Made by a program: the position numbers and the translations under genes
NCBI GenBank assembly: GCA_963705285.1
Contig: OY970066.1
Location: forward strand, 4,650,001-4,714,000
Origin: JACMLD01 sp963705285
Lineage (GTDB): Bacteria > Bacteroidota > Bacteroidia > Chitinophagales > Chitinophagaceae
Direction of reading: 5' to 3'
Length of the DNA: 64,000 nucleotides
Notes under the pieces: model-generated
Databases searched by the model: none
Told to the model about the DNA's origin: nothing
Seen by the model: the letters and a program-made list of their open reading frames with translations, nothing else
Part shown: piece after piece, positions 16,048-25,194 of the stretch
Numbering within the stretch: position 1 is the first letter of the stretch
How the letters are laid out: every line of letters begins with the position of its first letter

Positions 16048-17358
16048 TTATTTCTTCATCTTCATGTACTTCAAAATATCATCGTACAAACCAGACTCAT
16101 TGGCGTAAAGCGCATAATTGCGGGCGGTGGCAAACCATTCGGCCGTTGTAGGCCGGTGCTGCTTGGCCGCTTTCAATAAATCTTTTGTATGAATTGGCTG
16201 AATGGTTCCTGCGGCCAGCGACGACATTAATTTTTCTTCCGTGGCAATATCAATGATAGCATTGATGTCTGCTCCGGAATATTCTGGTATGGCCTGTGCC
16301 ACTTTTTTAGTATCTATTTCTCCAACTGGCTTTCCGTGCAATACTGCTTTCAGAATTTCTTCGCGGCTCTTTTCATCGGGCGGCTCCACAAATATCACGC
16401 GGTCAAATCGGCCGGGCCGTCTGAAGGCCGCATCCACGCTCCAGGGTGCATTGGTGGCGGCCAATATCAGTACGCCGTCGTTATTGGCTCCCACCCCATC
16501 CATCTCTGCCAGAAACTGGTTGATCACATGCCGCATGGCCGACTGTTTTAAATCTGCACGGCTGGCGCCCATGGCATCCACTTCATCAAAAAAAAGTACG
16601 CAGGGTGCATGCTGCCTGGCCAGTTCAAAAATCTCATGCAGGTTTTTCTCACTGTTGCCAATCCACATATCCAGAATATCGTGCAGGCCTATGTTGATGA
16701 ACTTAGCATCTATCTCGCCGGCGGCTGCTTTGGCTATATATGTTTTACCGCAACCCGGCGGGCCATACAACAAAATACCGCCACCGGTTTTTTTGCCGAA
16801 TGCCTTGTACAGATCCGGGTTCTTCAGCGGCTGAATAATTTTAAGGCTGATTTCATTTTTGATCCTTTCCATACCACCCACATCGGCAAATTTGATACGG
16901 GGCTTCTCCAAAAAATAGGGATTGTCCGCATCATCTTCATCATCGGTGGTACCAACCCCGGTATGCGAAGGCGTTCTTAAAAATCCATCTATTTCTTCAT
17001 CTGTAAATGAAGGGTTGGCCGCAATGATTCTCTGGTAAACGGCGCCGGCTTCCTGTAAAGAATTTTCTTTGATAAGGCATTTTACAAAAAGCACTGCGTC
17101 TGCTGTACCCAGCTGGTGTTGCAGCTGTTCATAAATGATAATGGCCGCAGAAAATTTGTGCAAGTAATAATAACAGGCAGCCAGTCCGGTTTGCGCTTTG
17201 GTATTGCCATAACTTTTCTGCAATACTTCTTCAAAATGTTTACCGGCTTCTGCATACATTTTCTCTGTCATCATCAGCTCTGCCAGGTGCAACCGCAATG
17301 GTATATTACCGGGCGATACTGCCAAGGCTTCCTCTAGATTGCGGATGGTATCATTCAT
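16048..17358 (-). CDS. TPR-AAA+ ATPase
   Basis: 436 residues. The N-terminal 130 residues are TPR-like helices (IPLRLHLAELMMTEKMYAEAGK, GLAACYYYLHKFSAAIIIYEQL). The AAA domain follows: a start motif IKFADVGGMERIKNEI, Walker A LYGPPGCGKTYIAKA (about 194-208), Walker B VLFFDEVDAMG, and the second region of homology LAATNAPWSVDAAFRRPGRFDR with both arginine fingers. It is a classical FtsH/Cdc48-type AAA module without protease or adaptor domains, so it likely remodels or unfolds a bound partner through the TPR part. Neighbouring TPR membrane protein is the obvious candidate. Confidence 0.9.
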   Translation of the reverse strand: MNDTIRNLEEALAVSPGNIPLRLHLAELMMTEKMYAEAGKHFEEVLQKSYGNTKAQTGLAACYYYLHKFSAAIIIYEQLQHQLGTADAVLFVKCLIKENSLQEAGAVYQRIIAANPSFTDEEIDGFLRTPSHTGVGTTDDEDDADNPYFLEKPRIKFADVGGMERIKNEISLKIIQPLKNPDLYKAFGKKTGGGILLYGPPGCGKTYIAKAAAGEIDAKFINIGLHDILDMWIGNSEKNLHEIFELARQHAPCVLFFDEVDAMGASRADLKQSAMRHVINQFLAEMDGVGANNDGVLILAATNAPWSVDAAFRRPGRFDRVIFVEPPDEKSREEILKAVLHGKPVGEIDTKKVAQAIPEYSGADINAIIDIATEEKLMSSLAAGTIQPIHTKDLLKAAKQHRPTTAEWFATARNYALYANESGLYDDILKYMKMKK

Positions 17359-17455
17359 GGGAATGTAAATTCAAAAGTAAAAAGTAAAAATGTTAACGGC
17401 CATGCACAATAGCTCCTGGCCGGCAGTTCATTGTGAACACCTCTCTGGCAACAAC

Positions 17456-18697
17456 CTAATAGAGCAACCGTACTTTTATGGTGTCCTTCATTTCTTTCAG
17501 CAACTGCAAGGCCTGGTTTGATAATTTTTTATCTACATCCAGCACCACATAGCCCACCTCATCATTTGTTTTTAAGTACTGTGCCAATATGTTGATGTGG
17601 TTTTGGGAGAGCGCTGTATTGATAGCAGACAGTACCCCTGGTACATTGTTATGAATATGCAATATACGGTGGGTACCCTCTTGCGGAGGCAGGCTTAAAG
17701 AAGGTATGGTGTGCGAACCGGTACTGCTGCCCATTTCTAGGTACCGAAACAGTTTATTGCTTACATCTTCTCCAATATTCATCTGCGCCTCCTCGGTAGA
17801 GCCGCCAATATGCGGAGTTAATATCACATTGGGCAGGTTTTGCAGGGGCGAATGAAAGGTATCGCCGTTTTTTTCGGGCTCCCAGGGAAATACATCAATG
17901 GCTGCACCGGAGAGGTGTTCGTCTTTGAGTGCCTTTGCCAGGCTCTCCAGTTCTACCACTTCGCCGCGGGCATAGTTTATGAGGATGCTTCCTTTTTTAA
18001 AAAATTTAATGTTCGACTTGTTGATAAGGTTTTTGGTTTGCAGGGTTTCGGGCACATGCAGTGTTACAATATCGCTCTGGTTCAGCACATCTTTGAGGCT
18101 CTTTTTTGCTACGGCATTGCCCAGGGGTAGTTTGGAAAGGGTATCATAAAAAATCACCTTCATGCCCAGTCCTTCTGCCAGTACGCTTACCTGTGAGCCA
18201 ATATTGCCATAACCGATAATACCGAGCGTTTTGCCCCGCAGTTCATAGCTGCCTTTGGCTTCTTTTTTCCAGATGCCCTGGTGGGCGGCCGTATTTTTAT
18301 CGGGTATACGGCGTATGAGCATAATAGAAAGTCCAATGACGAGCTCTGCCACGCTACGGGTATTGCTGTAGGGAGCGTTAAAGACAACTACCCCATTCTG
18401 ACGGGCACTTTTTAGATCTACCTGATTAACCCCTATGCAGAAACAGCCAATTGCCTGTAACTTTTTGGCGGCATCCAGTATATTCTTGTTGATTTGTGTT
18501 TTGGAACGGATGCCTAAGAGGTGCACATCTTTGATCTCTTTGATAAGCTGCTCTTCTGACAGCGCCCCACCCAGTTTTTTTACTGATGAATAGCCGGCAT
18601 CTTTAAATTGTTTCACTGCAGCATCGCTAATATTTTCTAAAAAAAGGATGTTAATTTTCTCTTTCGGATAACTGGTGGTCTTTTTTTCGGTTGCCAT
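17456..18697 (-). CDS. serA: D-3-phosphoglycerate dehydrogenase
   Basis: 413 residues, close to the 410 of the E. coli-type enzyme. It oxidises 3-phosphoglycerate to 3-phosphohydroxypyruvate, the first step of serine synthesis. NAD-binding GIIGYGNIGSQVSVLAEGLG (about 164-183), substrate Arg in NYARGEVVE, the catalytic His in LTPHIGGSTEEAQ, and a C-terminal ACT domain (LHIHNNVPGVLSAINTALSQ) for serine feedback are all present. Start MATEKKTTSYPKEKINILFLENI matches the family start. It is the first gene of the minus-strand run ending in ndh; no serB or serC is nearby. Confidence 0.95.
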   Translation of the reverse strand: MATEKKTTSYPKEKINILFLENISDAAVKQFKDAGYSSVKKLGGALSEEQLIKEIKDVHLLGIRSKTQINKNILDAAKKLQAIGCFCIGVNQVDLKSARQNGVVVFNAPYSNTRSVAELVIGLSIMLIRRIPDKNTAAHQGIWKKEAKGSYELRGKTLGIIGYGNIGSQVSVLAEGLGMKVIFYDTLSKLPLGNAVAKKSLKDVLNQSDIVTLHVPETLQTKNLINKSNIKFFKKGSILINYARGEVVELESLAKALKDEHLSGAAIDVFPWEPEKNGDTFHSPLQNLPNVILTPHIGGSTEEAQMNIGEDVSNKLFRYLEMGSSTGSHTIPSLSLPPQEGTHRILHIHNNVPGVLSAINTALSQNHINILAQYLKTNDEVGYVVLDVDKKLSNQALQLLKEMKDTIKVRLLY

Positions 18698-18787
18698 TTA
18701 TTGGGTTGATTCTTTTGAGCCGCAAATATCCTTTATTCACATCATACAATAAAAAACGGCTGTTAGCATTATAATAAAGTATAGCAT

Positions 18788-18795
18788 TATATTTG
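18788..18795 (+). promoter_or_regulatory. Bacteroidota -7 box TATATTTG
   Basis: Exact TAnnTTTG -7 match 29 bp before the serine hydrolase start, with a weak -33 like TTAG at 18763-18766 (21-bp spacer). Confidence 0.6.
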
Positions 18796-18824
18796 TATTG
18801 TAGAGATTTATAACCTTTTACAGC

Positions 18825-20081
18825 ATGATCCTTTTAAAAACCAGCATACCTTTTTTAGCACTCGTGTGCCTGTTAACGGCTTGTAATCAGTCGGCCAGCA
18901 CCCAAAACGCCCCCCTGCCGGCAGATACGGCAAAGTTGGTGGCCACCTCACCTGGCACCCTTTCAAAAGAAAAATTTCGTCACTATAACAACGCCTGTTC
19001 AAGCTTTTTTGACTCGCTCTTACTGCGCCGCGGTGCATTCAACGGCAGCATACTGGTTGCCAAAGATGGCAACATTGTCTATGAAAAATATGCCGGGTTT
19101 GTAAATCCGGGTACCAGGAAGGATTCGCTGGGCATTAACACTTCCTTTCACCTGGCGTCTGTTTCAAAAACGTTTACCGCCATGGCCGTTTTGAAGATGT
19201 GGGAGGATGGCCGCCTGTCTATTGACGATTCCCTGGGCAAATATTTCCCAAATTTTCCATACCGCGACATTACCGTGAAAATGCTCCTCAACCACCGCAG
19301 CGGATTGCCGAACTACGTTCATTATCTTGATCTGAGCGGCTGGGATAAAAAGAAGATGGTTAACAATACCGATGTACTGACCTCATTATACATGCTGAAA
19401 CCCCCTTTAGAGTTTCCTTCGGGCAAACATTTCAGCTATTGCAATACCAATTACGCCTTGCTGGCGCTCATCATAGAAAAAGTTTCAGGACAGCGCTACG
19501 CAGAATACCTGCAGCAAACCTTTTTTGCACCTTTGCAGATGAAAGACACTTATGTTTTTTCTTTGAACGATACAGCACGGGCCCTTCCATCTTATGAGTA
19601 TAACAACCGTCCTTTTAAACTTGAGTTCCTGGATGCCGTGTATGGCGATAAAAATATCTATAGCACGGTAAGAGATATGCTCAAATGGGACCAGGCCTTG
19701 TATGCCGGTGTTATATTTAAGCAAGCTACGCTTGACTCTGCCTTTGCCGGTTACAGTTTTGAAAAACAAGGCAAGCGTAATTACGGATTGGGCTGGCGCA
19801 TGACTTTTCTAGACAACGGCAAAAAATTACTGTACCACAATGGATGGTGGCATGGCAATAACACCGCTTTCATACGCCTTACAGACGAAAAAGCCACCAT
19901 TATAGTACTGGGCAACCGGTTTAACCGCCGTATCTACGCCAGTAAACATGCGGCCGATATCTTTGGCAATTACATGCAGCGTGGCAATAACGGAGACGAA
20001 GTAGAAAGCACCGCTACTGGTGGCGGCGAACCCAATAACACGGTTGCTAAAACCAGGCACCACCGCGCCAGGAGACATTAG
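18825..20081 (+). CDS. Serine hydrolase lipoprotein (beta-lactamase/AmpH fold)
   Basis: 418 residues with a lipoprotein signal (FLALVCLLTACNQ, Cys at about residue 20). Class C beta-lactamase/DD-peptidase motifs: SVSK (SxxK, in FHLASVSKTFTAMAVLKM), YCNTNYALLALI (YxN) and LLYHNGWWHGNNT in the HxG/KTG position. Fold and motifs point to a periplasmic or surface serine hydrolase (DD-carboxypeptidase or esterase like); a true antibiotic-hydrolysing lactamase is less likely. The C-terminal tail (HHRARRH) is basic and beyond the fold. It stands alone, divergent from serA. Confidence 0.9.
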   Translation: MILLKTSIPFLALVCLLTACNQSASTQNAPLPADTAKLVATSPGTLSKEKFRHYNNACSSFFDSLLLRRGAFNGSILVAKDGNIVYEKYAGFVNPGTRKDSLGINTSFHLASVSKTFTAMAVLKMWEDGRLSIDDSLGKYFPNFPYRDITVKMLLNHRSGLPNYVHYLDLSGWDKKKMVNNTDVLTSLYMLKPPLEFPSGKHFSYCNTNYALLALIIEKVSGQRYAEYLQQTFFAPLQMKDTYVFSLNDTARALPSYEYNNRPFKLEFLDAVYGDKNIYSTVRDMLKWDQALYAGVIFKQATLDSAFAGYSFEKQGKRNYGLGWRMTFLDNGKKLLYHNGWWHGNNTAFIRLTDEKATIIVLGNRFNRRIYASKHAADIFGNYMQRGNNGDEVESTATGGGEPNNTVAKTRHHRARRH

Positions 20082-20684
20082 TCTCCGTTTGACATCCGTC
20101 TGACCTCCCGGTCTGACGGCGATTTCCAGCCATGTCGGTCAGACGAAGACGTCGGACCGTGGTTGCGGAGGATAGGTATCATAATCATAAAATAAGGATC
20201 TACGTTTTATAAACGCGTCGCAAGTGTAACCAACAAAGCAACGTCTGACCTCCGGGTCTGACGTTGATCGTAAGCGATGTTGGCAGACGAAGACGTCAGA
20301 CCGTGGTTGACTCATTGGGCCAGACGGCGGACGTCAAGCGATTTGCTGTTTAATCAGGCTGGGGCAAGCCCAGCCCCTACGGTCGTAATAATTAAAAAAT
20401 CATTAGTAGTTTATTTTCTAAAAAACTTATTGAAAATCATAGACTACTCATCGGCATCATGAAAATCCGCGTTCCGCCTGCATCCGACTTCCCCTAAAGG
20501 AGAAGTCATCCAATCATAGACCTCGCTATTCTACATCTCTCATTAGCGGATAGAAGCACCTGCTACTATCATTCAATCATCCTTTATCCTCAGCATCATC
20601 AAAATCTGCGTTCTATAAAACCAAGCAAACGCATTCACACACCTGCGGGCAGGCAGGTTTCCACATTAATCTTATCTTCAGCAA
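20082..20684. repeat. Intergenic repeats: inverted composite repeat copy 2 and a GTCTGACC family
   Basis: No gene is seen. From 20088-20170 and again 20238-20310 a block GTCTGACCTCCGGGTCTGAC ... CAGACGAAGACGTCAGACCG is repeated with its own inverted symmetry. From 20357 the composite palindromic element appears in reverse orientation: module C' GGCTGGGGCAAGCCCAGCCC plus CTAC (20357-20380), a B' fragment with ATCATCAAAATCTGCGTTCT around 20595, and a degenerate A' CCTGCGGGCAGGCAGG (20642-20657), ending 27 bp before the next gene. Confidence 0.85.
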
Positions 20685-22187
20685 ATGTTAATTCTGTCTG
20701 CCAAACAAATTCATGAATGGGATGCCTATACCATTCATAACAAACCCATCAGTTCTGTAGACTTAATGGAAACTGCTGCCACACGATGTTTGCAATGGCT
20801 GCAGCAAAACAACCTGCTCAATAATCCCTTTCATATTTTTTGCGGCAAAGGAAATAATGGTGGCGACGGTTTGGCGATTGCGCGGTTATTATCGAGCAAA
20901 GGCGTTAAGGTTTTTGTGTGTATTATTGAACTGGGGCAAATGGGTACCGACGATTTTCAGGCCAACCTTGCACGGCTGCACCAGACAGATGTAACCATTC
21001 AATACATTCAAACGCCGGATCATTTTCCAGCTGTACCCAAAACACATACTATTATAGACGCATTGTTTGGCACCGGCCTTAACCGGCCGCTGACGGGGCT
21101 GTCAGCACAATTGGTCGCCTTTATTAATACGTGTATCAACCCCGTAATTGCCATTGATATACCAAGTGGTTTGCTGGCAGATACTTCTTCCATAGGCTTT
21201 CCTGTAGTAAAAGCAGTTCATACACTAAGCTTCCAGTGTCTCAAAATGGCATTTCTGATGGCGGAGAATGAGGCCTATACCGGTATTGTACAAGTGCTGG
21301 ATATTGGGTTGCTCAACAATTACCTCGCCGGCATCAGCTACGAGGCAGTACTGGTGGAACCAGAAATTATCAAGGCCATGTACAAACCACGCCAACGGTT
21401 TAGCCACAAAGGAACTTTCGGTCATGCGGCACTGGTAGCAGGCAGTTTTGGTTTTATGGGTGCAGCAACGTTGTCGGCAAATGCCTGCCTGCGTGCGGGC
21501 ACAGGAAAACTTACCTGCCATATACCGGGGTGCGGTTACACCATTATGCAGTTGGCAGCACCAGAAGCCATGAGCAAAGTGGAGACGGGTGACAATTATA
21601 TTGAAAGCATCAGCGGACTAGAGAAATACCAGGCGGTGGGCATCGGCCCGGGCATTGGCGTACATAAAAGCCATGCACAATTATTAGCGACTGTTTTTAC
21701 AACGTATAAAAAACCAATGGTGATAGATGCCGATGCGCTCACTATAATATCTGCTCATACTGATTTGTTGTCCTCCATCACACCATTTTCACTACTTACA
21801 CCCCACCCTGCTGAGTTCGACAGATTGTTTGGCAAATCAGATAATGATTTTTCAAGAATGCGTCTTGCACAGGACAAAGCTAAAGCATTGCAATTGATCA
21901 TCATATTAAAAGGACATCGAACTTTTATTGCTATGCCAGGGGGCAACAGTTTCTTTAACAGTACCGGTAACCCGGGAATGGCCACCGGTGGCAGCGGTGA
22001 TGTGCTAACGGGCATCCTCACTGCTTTATTGGCGCAGCAATATCCGCCCGAACAGGCCGCTTTACTGGGTGTGTACTTGCACGGATTGGCTGGAGATCTG
22101 GCAGCAGCAAGGCTTACAGAGGAAGCAATGATAGCAGGCGACATCACCCATCACCTGCCAAAAGCTTTTCGGCAATTAAAACACTGA
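20685..22187 (+). CDS. nnr: Bifunctional NAD(P)HX epimerase / dehydratase
   Basis: 500 residues. It repairs hydrated NADH and NADPH (NADHX/NADPHX): the N-terminal YjeF_N domain epimerises S/R forms, the C-terminal ribokinase-like domain dehydrates the S form using ADP. Visible motifs: FHIFCGKGNNGGDGLAIARL (about 45-64), IIDALFGTGLNRPLTG, IPSGL; then the kinase half with HKGTFGHAALVAGS, LTPHPAEFDRLFG and the catalytic GNPGMATGGSGDVLTGIL near 425. Length equals the usual fused enzyme. No partner gene needed; the 303-bp gap after it contains no gene. Confidence 0.94.
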   Translation: MLILSAKQIHEWDAYTIHNKPISSVDLMETAATRCLQWLQQNNLLNNPFHIFCGKGNNGGDGLAIARLLSSKGVKVFVCIIELGQMGTDDFQANLARLHQTDVTIQYIQTPDHFPAVPKTHTIIDALFGTGLNRPLTGLSAQLVAFINTCINPVIAIDIPSGLLADTSSIGFPVVKAVHTLSFQCLKMAFLMAENEAYTGIVQVLDIGLLNNYLAGISYEAVLVEPEIIKAMYKPRQRFSHKGTFGHAALVAGSFGFMGAATLSANACLRAGTGKLTCHIPGCGYTIMQLAAPEAMSKVETGDNYIESISGLEKYQAVGIGPGIGVHKSHAQLLATVFTTYKKPMVIDADALTIISAHTDLLSSITPFSLLTPHPAEFDRLFGKSDNDFSRMRLAQDKAKALQLIIILKGHRTFIAMPGGNSFFNSTGNPGMATGGSGDVLTGILTALLAQQYPPEQAALLGVYLHGLAGDLAAARLTEEAMIAGDITHHLPKAFRQLKH

Positions 22188-22490
22188 ACAAATAGGCAAC
22201 CGTTTTGATTGCATAAAAGTCAACTTAAAACATTACTTAATATATCTGCTGTTAATCACTCAACCATCACTGTTACCTGCTAAACGGCACAACGCTTGTT
22301 TGTAAATAATAATGCGTTTACATAAATTAATTTTACATTTTCTGTAATTCATTTATCGATCGCAAATATTTTTATCATAGGTGAAAACCCCTATCTTTGA
22401 ATTCCGGTAAGCTCCATTAAACCTCATTATACCTGGTCTCAGTTTCTTATTCTCAACTTGCCTCACCGGCGTTATCAATTCATTACACAC
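22188..22490 (+). promoter_or_regulatory. AT-rich intergenic region with one -7 box
   Basis: No gene or repeat is seen. A TAnnTTTG match, TATCTTTG, lies at 22392-22399, about 90 bp before the HNH gene start, with no convincing -33. The rest is AT-rich. Confidence 0.35.
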
Positions 22491-23282
22491 ATGATTACAA
22501 CACTTCCTGGAGAAAAATGGAAAGTCATTGCATTTGACTTTAAGTTTACCAATGATTATCAGCTGCAAGTATCAAACATGGGCCGCCTCAAAGCATTCAA
22601 TAAGTTTTCTGACGGTGATCTTTTACAGGGCTCTACCATTAATGGCTACCGCATTATACGGTTGAAGTTATATCAGCCAAAAGATAAAAAGACAAAAGAT
22701 AGGCTGACTGCACAACACCAGCAGGTTCTTTCAGCACAGGAAAAAATTAATGCAAAAAAACATACTTTGCTTTCTACAAAAAGAAACGACCCTGCTGCAA
22801 AAAAATTAAAAGCTGAAATTGCTGATGCTACTGCAAAGATCAAAGACATGAAAACAGCCTTAAGAAAGGCCCGTCAGCAGGATATTAAGAACAGGACAAT
22901 GCATTATCATTCACTTGTTCACCGGTTGGTAGCAGAACATTTCTGTAAAGCCAAATCACCCAAACATTCTGTAGTGGCTCATCTTGATTATGATAAAATG
23001 AATAACAAGGCCAGCAACCTCAAATGGATGACACCCGAAGAAAATTATCAACACCAGCAGAAAAGCCCGTTTGTGATTGCTGAAAAAAGAGACCGTGTAA
23101 CCATTTATAAAGATCATCCGCGCGGCGCCAAATTAACGGTAGACAAGGTAAAAGAATTGAAGAAGCTGTTAAAAGACGGAAAAAAAATAAAAACGCTGGT
23201 AAAAAAATTCAAGATTACCGATACACAGATACTCCGTATTAAAAGAGGCGAAAACTGGGCCGGGGTAGAACCGGGGAAATAA
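22491..23282 (+). CDS. HNH endonuclease with NUMOD4 motif
   Basis: About 263 residues from the ATG at 22491 (MITTLPGEKWKVIAFDFKF). NUMOD4 (GEKWKVI ... YQLQVSNMGRLKAF) is followed by a lysine-rich coiled coil (QQVLSAQEKINAKKHTLLST ... AEIADATAKIKDMKTAL, about 85-140) that splits it from the HNH_3 domain (YHSLVHRLVAEHF ... VVAHLDYDKMNNKASNLKWM). C-terminal helices LTVDKVKELKKLLKDGKKIK and ITDTQILRIKRGENW make a helix-turn-helix of the homing-endonuclease DNA-binding type. It is free-standing: no intron or intein was seen. Ends in a strong terminator. Confidence 0.86.
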   Translation: MITTLPGEKWKVIAFDFKFTNDYQLQVSNMGRLKAFNKFSDGDLLQGSTINGYRIIRLKLYQPKDKKTKDRLTAQHQQVLSAQEKINAKKHTLLSTKRNDPAAKKLKAEIADATAKIKDMKTALRKARQQDIKNRTMHYHSLVHRLVAEHFCKAKSPKHSVVAHLDYDKMNNKASNLKWMTPEENYQHQQKSPFVIAEKRDRVTIYKDHPRGAKLTVDKVKELKKLLKDGKKIKTLVKKFKITDTQILRIKRGENWAGVEPGK

Positions 23283-23340
23283 GTTTTCAGTTTAGAGTTT
23301 TAGTTTTTAGTTTATAGTTTTTAGTTCTAGTTTCTAGTTT
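23281..23340. repeat. 7-bp period tract, AACTAAA dialect (reverse)
   Basis: Immediately after the HNH stop codon comes AGTTTTCAGTTTAGAGTTTT and similar units of 6-7 bp (AGTTTNN). Its reverse complement reads AAACTAGAAACTAGAAC..., the same dialect as 52890-52973. Confidence 0.75.
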
Positions 23341-23379
23341 AGCGAACAACGAATGTTGAACTCAAAAAATATATGATTG

Positions 23380-23411
23380 AATCAGCAGTAGCCATACTGC
23401 TGATTTTTTTT
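23380..23411 (+). terminator. Intrinsic terminator after the HNH gene
   Basis: AATCAGCAGTA (23380-23390) pairs perfectly with TACTGCTGATT (23395-23405) over a 4-nt loop, followed by a run of eight T. It lies between the convergent HNH and murB genes and works best for the HNH transcript. Confidence 0.88.
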
Positions 23412-23448
23412 GCACGTCATGTTCATGTTACAAGAATGCTATCATTCA

Positions 23449-24459
23449 TTAGATGATATTTACCTCTCTCTCCAGTGTTACATGAAATTTTTGTTGTACA
23501 CTTTCCAGGATAGCAGTACTAAGGTCAAAAATTTCTTTGCCGGTGGCATTTCCATAATTTACCAATACCAATGCCTGCAAAGCGTGACAGCCGGCATCGC
23601 CTTTGCGAAAACCCTTCCAGCCACATTGTTCTATCAGCCAGCCTGCGGCCAATTTTATAAAACCGGTTTCTGCAGGATAACCAACAATCGCAGGAAATGC
23701 CTCCTGCAGTTGCTGGTATTGCGCAGCGGTTACCAATGGATTTTTAAAAAAACTGCCTGCGTTGCCATACACAGCGGGATCGGGCAGTTTGGAAGAGCGT
23801 ATTCGGATTACCGCATCGGAAATGGCTTTTATTGACAGCTCCTGCACGCCGGCTTTTTCCAACTCCTGCGCAATTGCGCCATAACTGGTATTGAATACCG
23901 GCTTTTTGTGAAGCTTAAACGTAACAGAAAGTATGGCAAACTCGTCTTTGTATTTTCTTTTAAAAACACTTTCGCGGTAACCGAAGCCGCAATCCTGAAG
24001 CCCAAATGTTACAACCGTTTTATCTGCCAGGTGAAAGGCCTGCAGCTCATGAAATACATCTTTAATTTCCACCCCATATGCACCAATATTCTGCATAGGA
24101 CTGGCACCTGTATTACCGGGAATCAATGAGAGGTTTTCTACCCCACCGAAATTGTTGGCTATACAATACAGCACAAACTGGTGCCAGTTTTCACCCGCTC
24201 CGGCTTTTACATAAACAAATTCATCGTCTTCATTTACCACTTCAATACCACCCATATTGTTTTTCAAGACCAGCCCATTATAATCATCGGTGAACAACAG
24301 GTTGCTGCCGCCGCCCAAAATAAGCGTGGTATCGGCGGGGTTATATGCCAGCAATGCCGCCAGCGCTGCGGTGTTTGAAAATGAAGCAAAATACCTGGCC
24401 CTTGCCTGTATGCCAAAAGTATTGAATGATTTAAGTGATATATTTTCCTGAATTTCCAT
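23449..24459 (-). CDS. murB: UDP-N-acetylmuramate dehydrogenase
   Basis: 336 residues, the usual length of type I MurB. It reduces UDP-GlcNAc-enolpyruvate to UDP-MurNAc with NADPH and FAD, in the cytoplasm. The start MEIQENISLKSFNTFGIQA (24459) matches family starts. Visible: FAD-binding ILGGGSNLLF and LSLIPGNTGASPMQNIGAYG, the type I tyrosine loop CGFGYRESVFKRK, catalytic Ser in GNAGSFFKNP, and the C-terminal ETGFIKLAAGWLIEQCGWKG with the catalytic Glu region. It is divergent from 24495-25154, with 35 bp between the starts, so the two may share a regulatory region. Confidence 0.95.
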   Translation of the reverse strand: MEIQENISLKSFNTFGIQARARYFASFSNTAALAALLAYNPADTTLILGGGSNLLFTDDYNGLVLKNNMGGIEVVNEDDEFVYVKAGAGENWHQFVLYCIANNFGGVENLSLIPGNTGASPMQNIGAYGVEIKDVFHELQAFHLADKTVVTFGLQDCGFGYRESVFKRKYKDEFAILSVTFKLHKKPVFNTSYGAIAQELEKAGVQELSIKAISDAVIRIRSSKLPDPAVYGNAGSFFKNPLVTAAQYQQLQEAFPAIVGYPAETGFIKLAAGWLIEQCGWKGFRKGDAGCHALQALVLVNYGNATGKEIFDLSTAILESVQQKFHVTLEREVNII

Positions 24460-24494
24460 ATAGATTTGCTTCAACAGGCAAAATACATAAAATT

Positions 24495-25154
24495 ATGAGA
24501 GCAATTCTGATAGGCGCATCTGGCCTCACCGGTGGTTTGTTGCTGCAAAAAATGCTGGTTGATCCCGTGTTCTCAAAAATCAAACTGCTTACACGGAGGC
24601 CGTTGGGTATAGTGCATGGTAAACTGGAAGAGGCCGTTATTAACTTTGAAGACGAAGTCGCATTCAGCCGTGAGGTCGCCAATGCGGATGTGTTGTTTTG
24701 TTGCGTAGGTACTACACAGCAAAAAGTAAAAGGAGACCTGGCTGCTTACCGCAAAATTGATTTTGACATACCGGTGCAGGCGGCACGTTTTTGCGCCCAA
24801 CAACATATTCCAAAGTACCTGCTGGTGTCTTCTGTAGGTGCCAGTGCCAGCAGCGGAAATTTTTACCTGCGTTTAAAAGGTGAAACGGAAGCCGCCGTGC
24901 TAAGCCAATCCATACCATCTATCTACATCATGCGCCCCTCTATGCTATTGGGCAACCACCCCGAAACAAGATGGGGCGAAATAATAGGCCAACCGCTGAT
25001 GCGTTTTTTTTCGTTGTTTCTATTTGGTACATTGTCAAAATACAAAGCCATTCATGCCAATGATGTTGCCCAGGCCATGTTGCATGCATCAAAACAAACG
25101 GCCAGCGGAAAATTTATTCTGGAGTACAAGGAGATAAAAGTTTATAGTTCGTAG
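24495..25154 (+). CDS. NAD(P)H-binding SDR-like oxidoreductase
   Basis: 219 residues from the ATG at 24495. N-terminal Rossmann motif AILIGASGLTGGLLLQKML (GxxGxTG), a conserved VLFCCVGTTQQKVKGDL, then YLLVSSVGASASSGNFYLRLKGETE (S...Y...K pattern: SSVGAS, Y and K as active-site triad) and MRPSMLLGN. It belongs to the atypical SDR, NAD(P)H-binding/NmrA-like type (HTATIP2/TIP30 relatives). Substrate unknown. The last codons (KVYSS then stop) lie inside a 7-bp repeat tract that begins at 25139, so its C-terminus may have been reshaped by the repeat. Confidence 0.88.
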   Translation: MRAILIGASGLTGGLLLQKMLVDPVFSKIKLLTRRPLGIVHGKLEEAVINFEDEVAFSREVANADVLFCCVGTTQQKVKGDLAAYRKIDFDIPVQAARFCAQQHIPKYLLVSSVGASASSGNFYLRLKGETEAAVLSQSIPSIYIMRPSMLLGNHPETRWGEIIGQPLMRFFSLFLFGTLSKYKAIHANDVAQAMLHASKQTASGKFILEYKEIKVYSS

Positions 25155-25194
25155 TTTTTGGTTTATAGTTTATGGTTTTTAGTTTGTAGTTCCT
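25139..25194. repeat. 7-bp period tract, eight exact heptads
   Basis: AGTTTAT, AGTTCGT, AGTTTTT, GGTTTAT, AGTTTAT, GGTTTTT, AGTTTGT, AGTTCCT in unbroken register. Each is RGTTYNN. The first heptads contain the end and stop codon of the preceding gene. Confidence 0.85.

Noticed and set aside
18825..20081. True antibiotic-resistance beta-lactamase
   Set aside because: The protein has the fold and SxxK/YxN motifs but also the features of DD-peptidase/esterase-like serine hydrolases; no resistance context is present.
20277..20462. Short plus-strand frame within the repeats before the nnr gene
   Set aside because: It translates the GTCTGACC and module C' repeats; no conserved feature.
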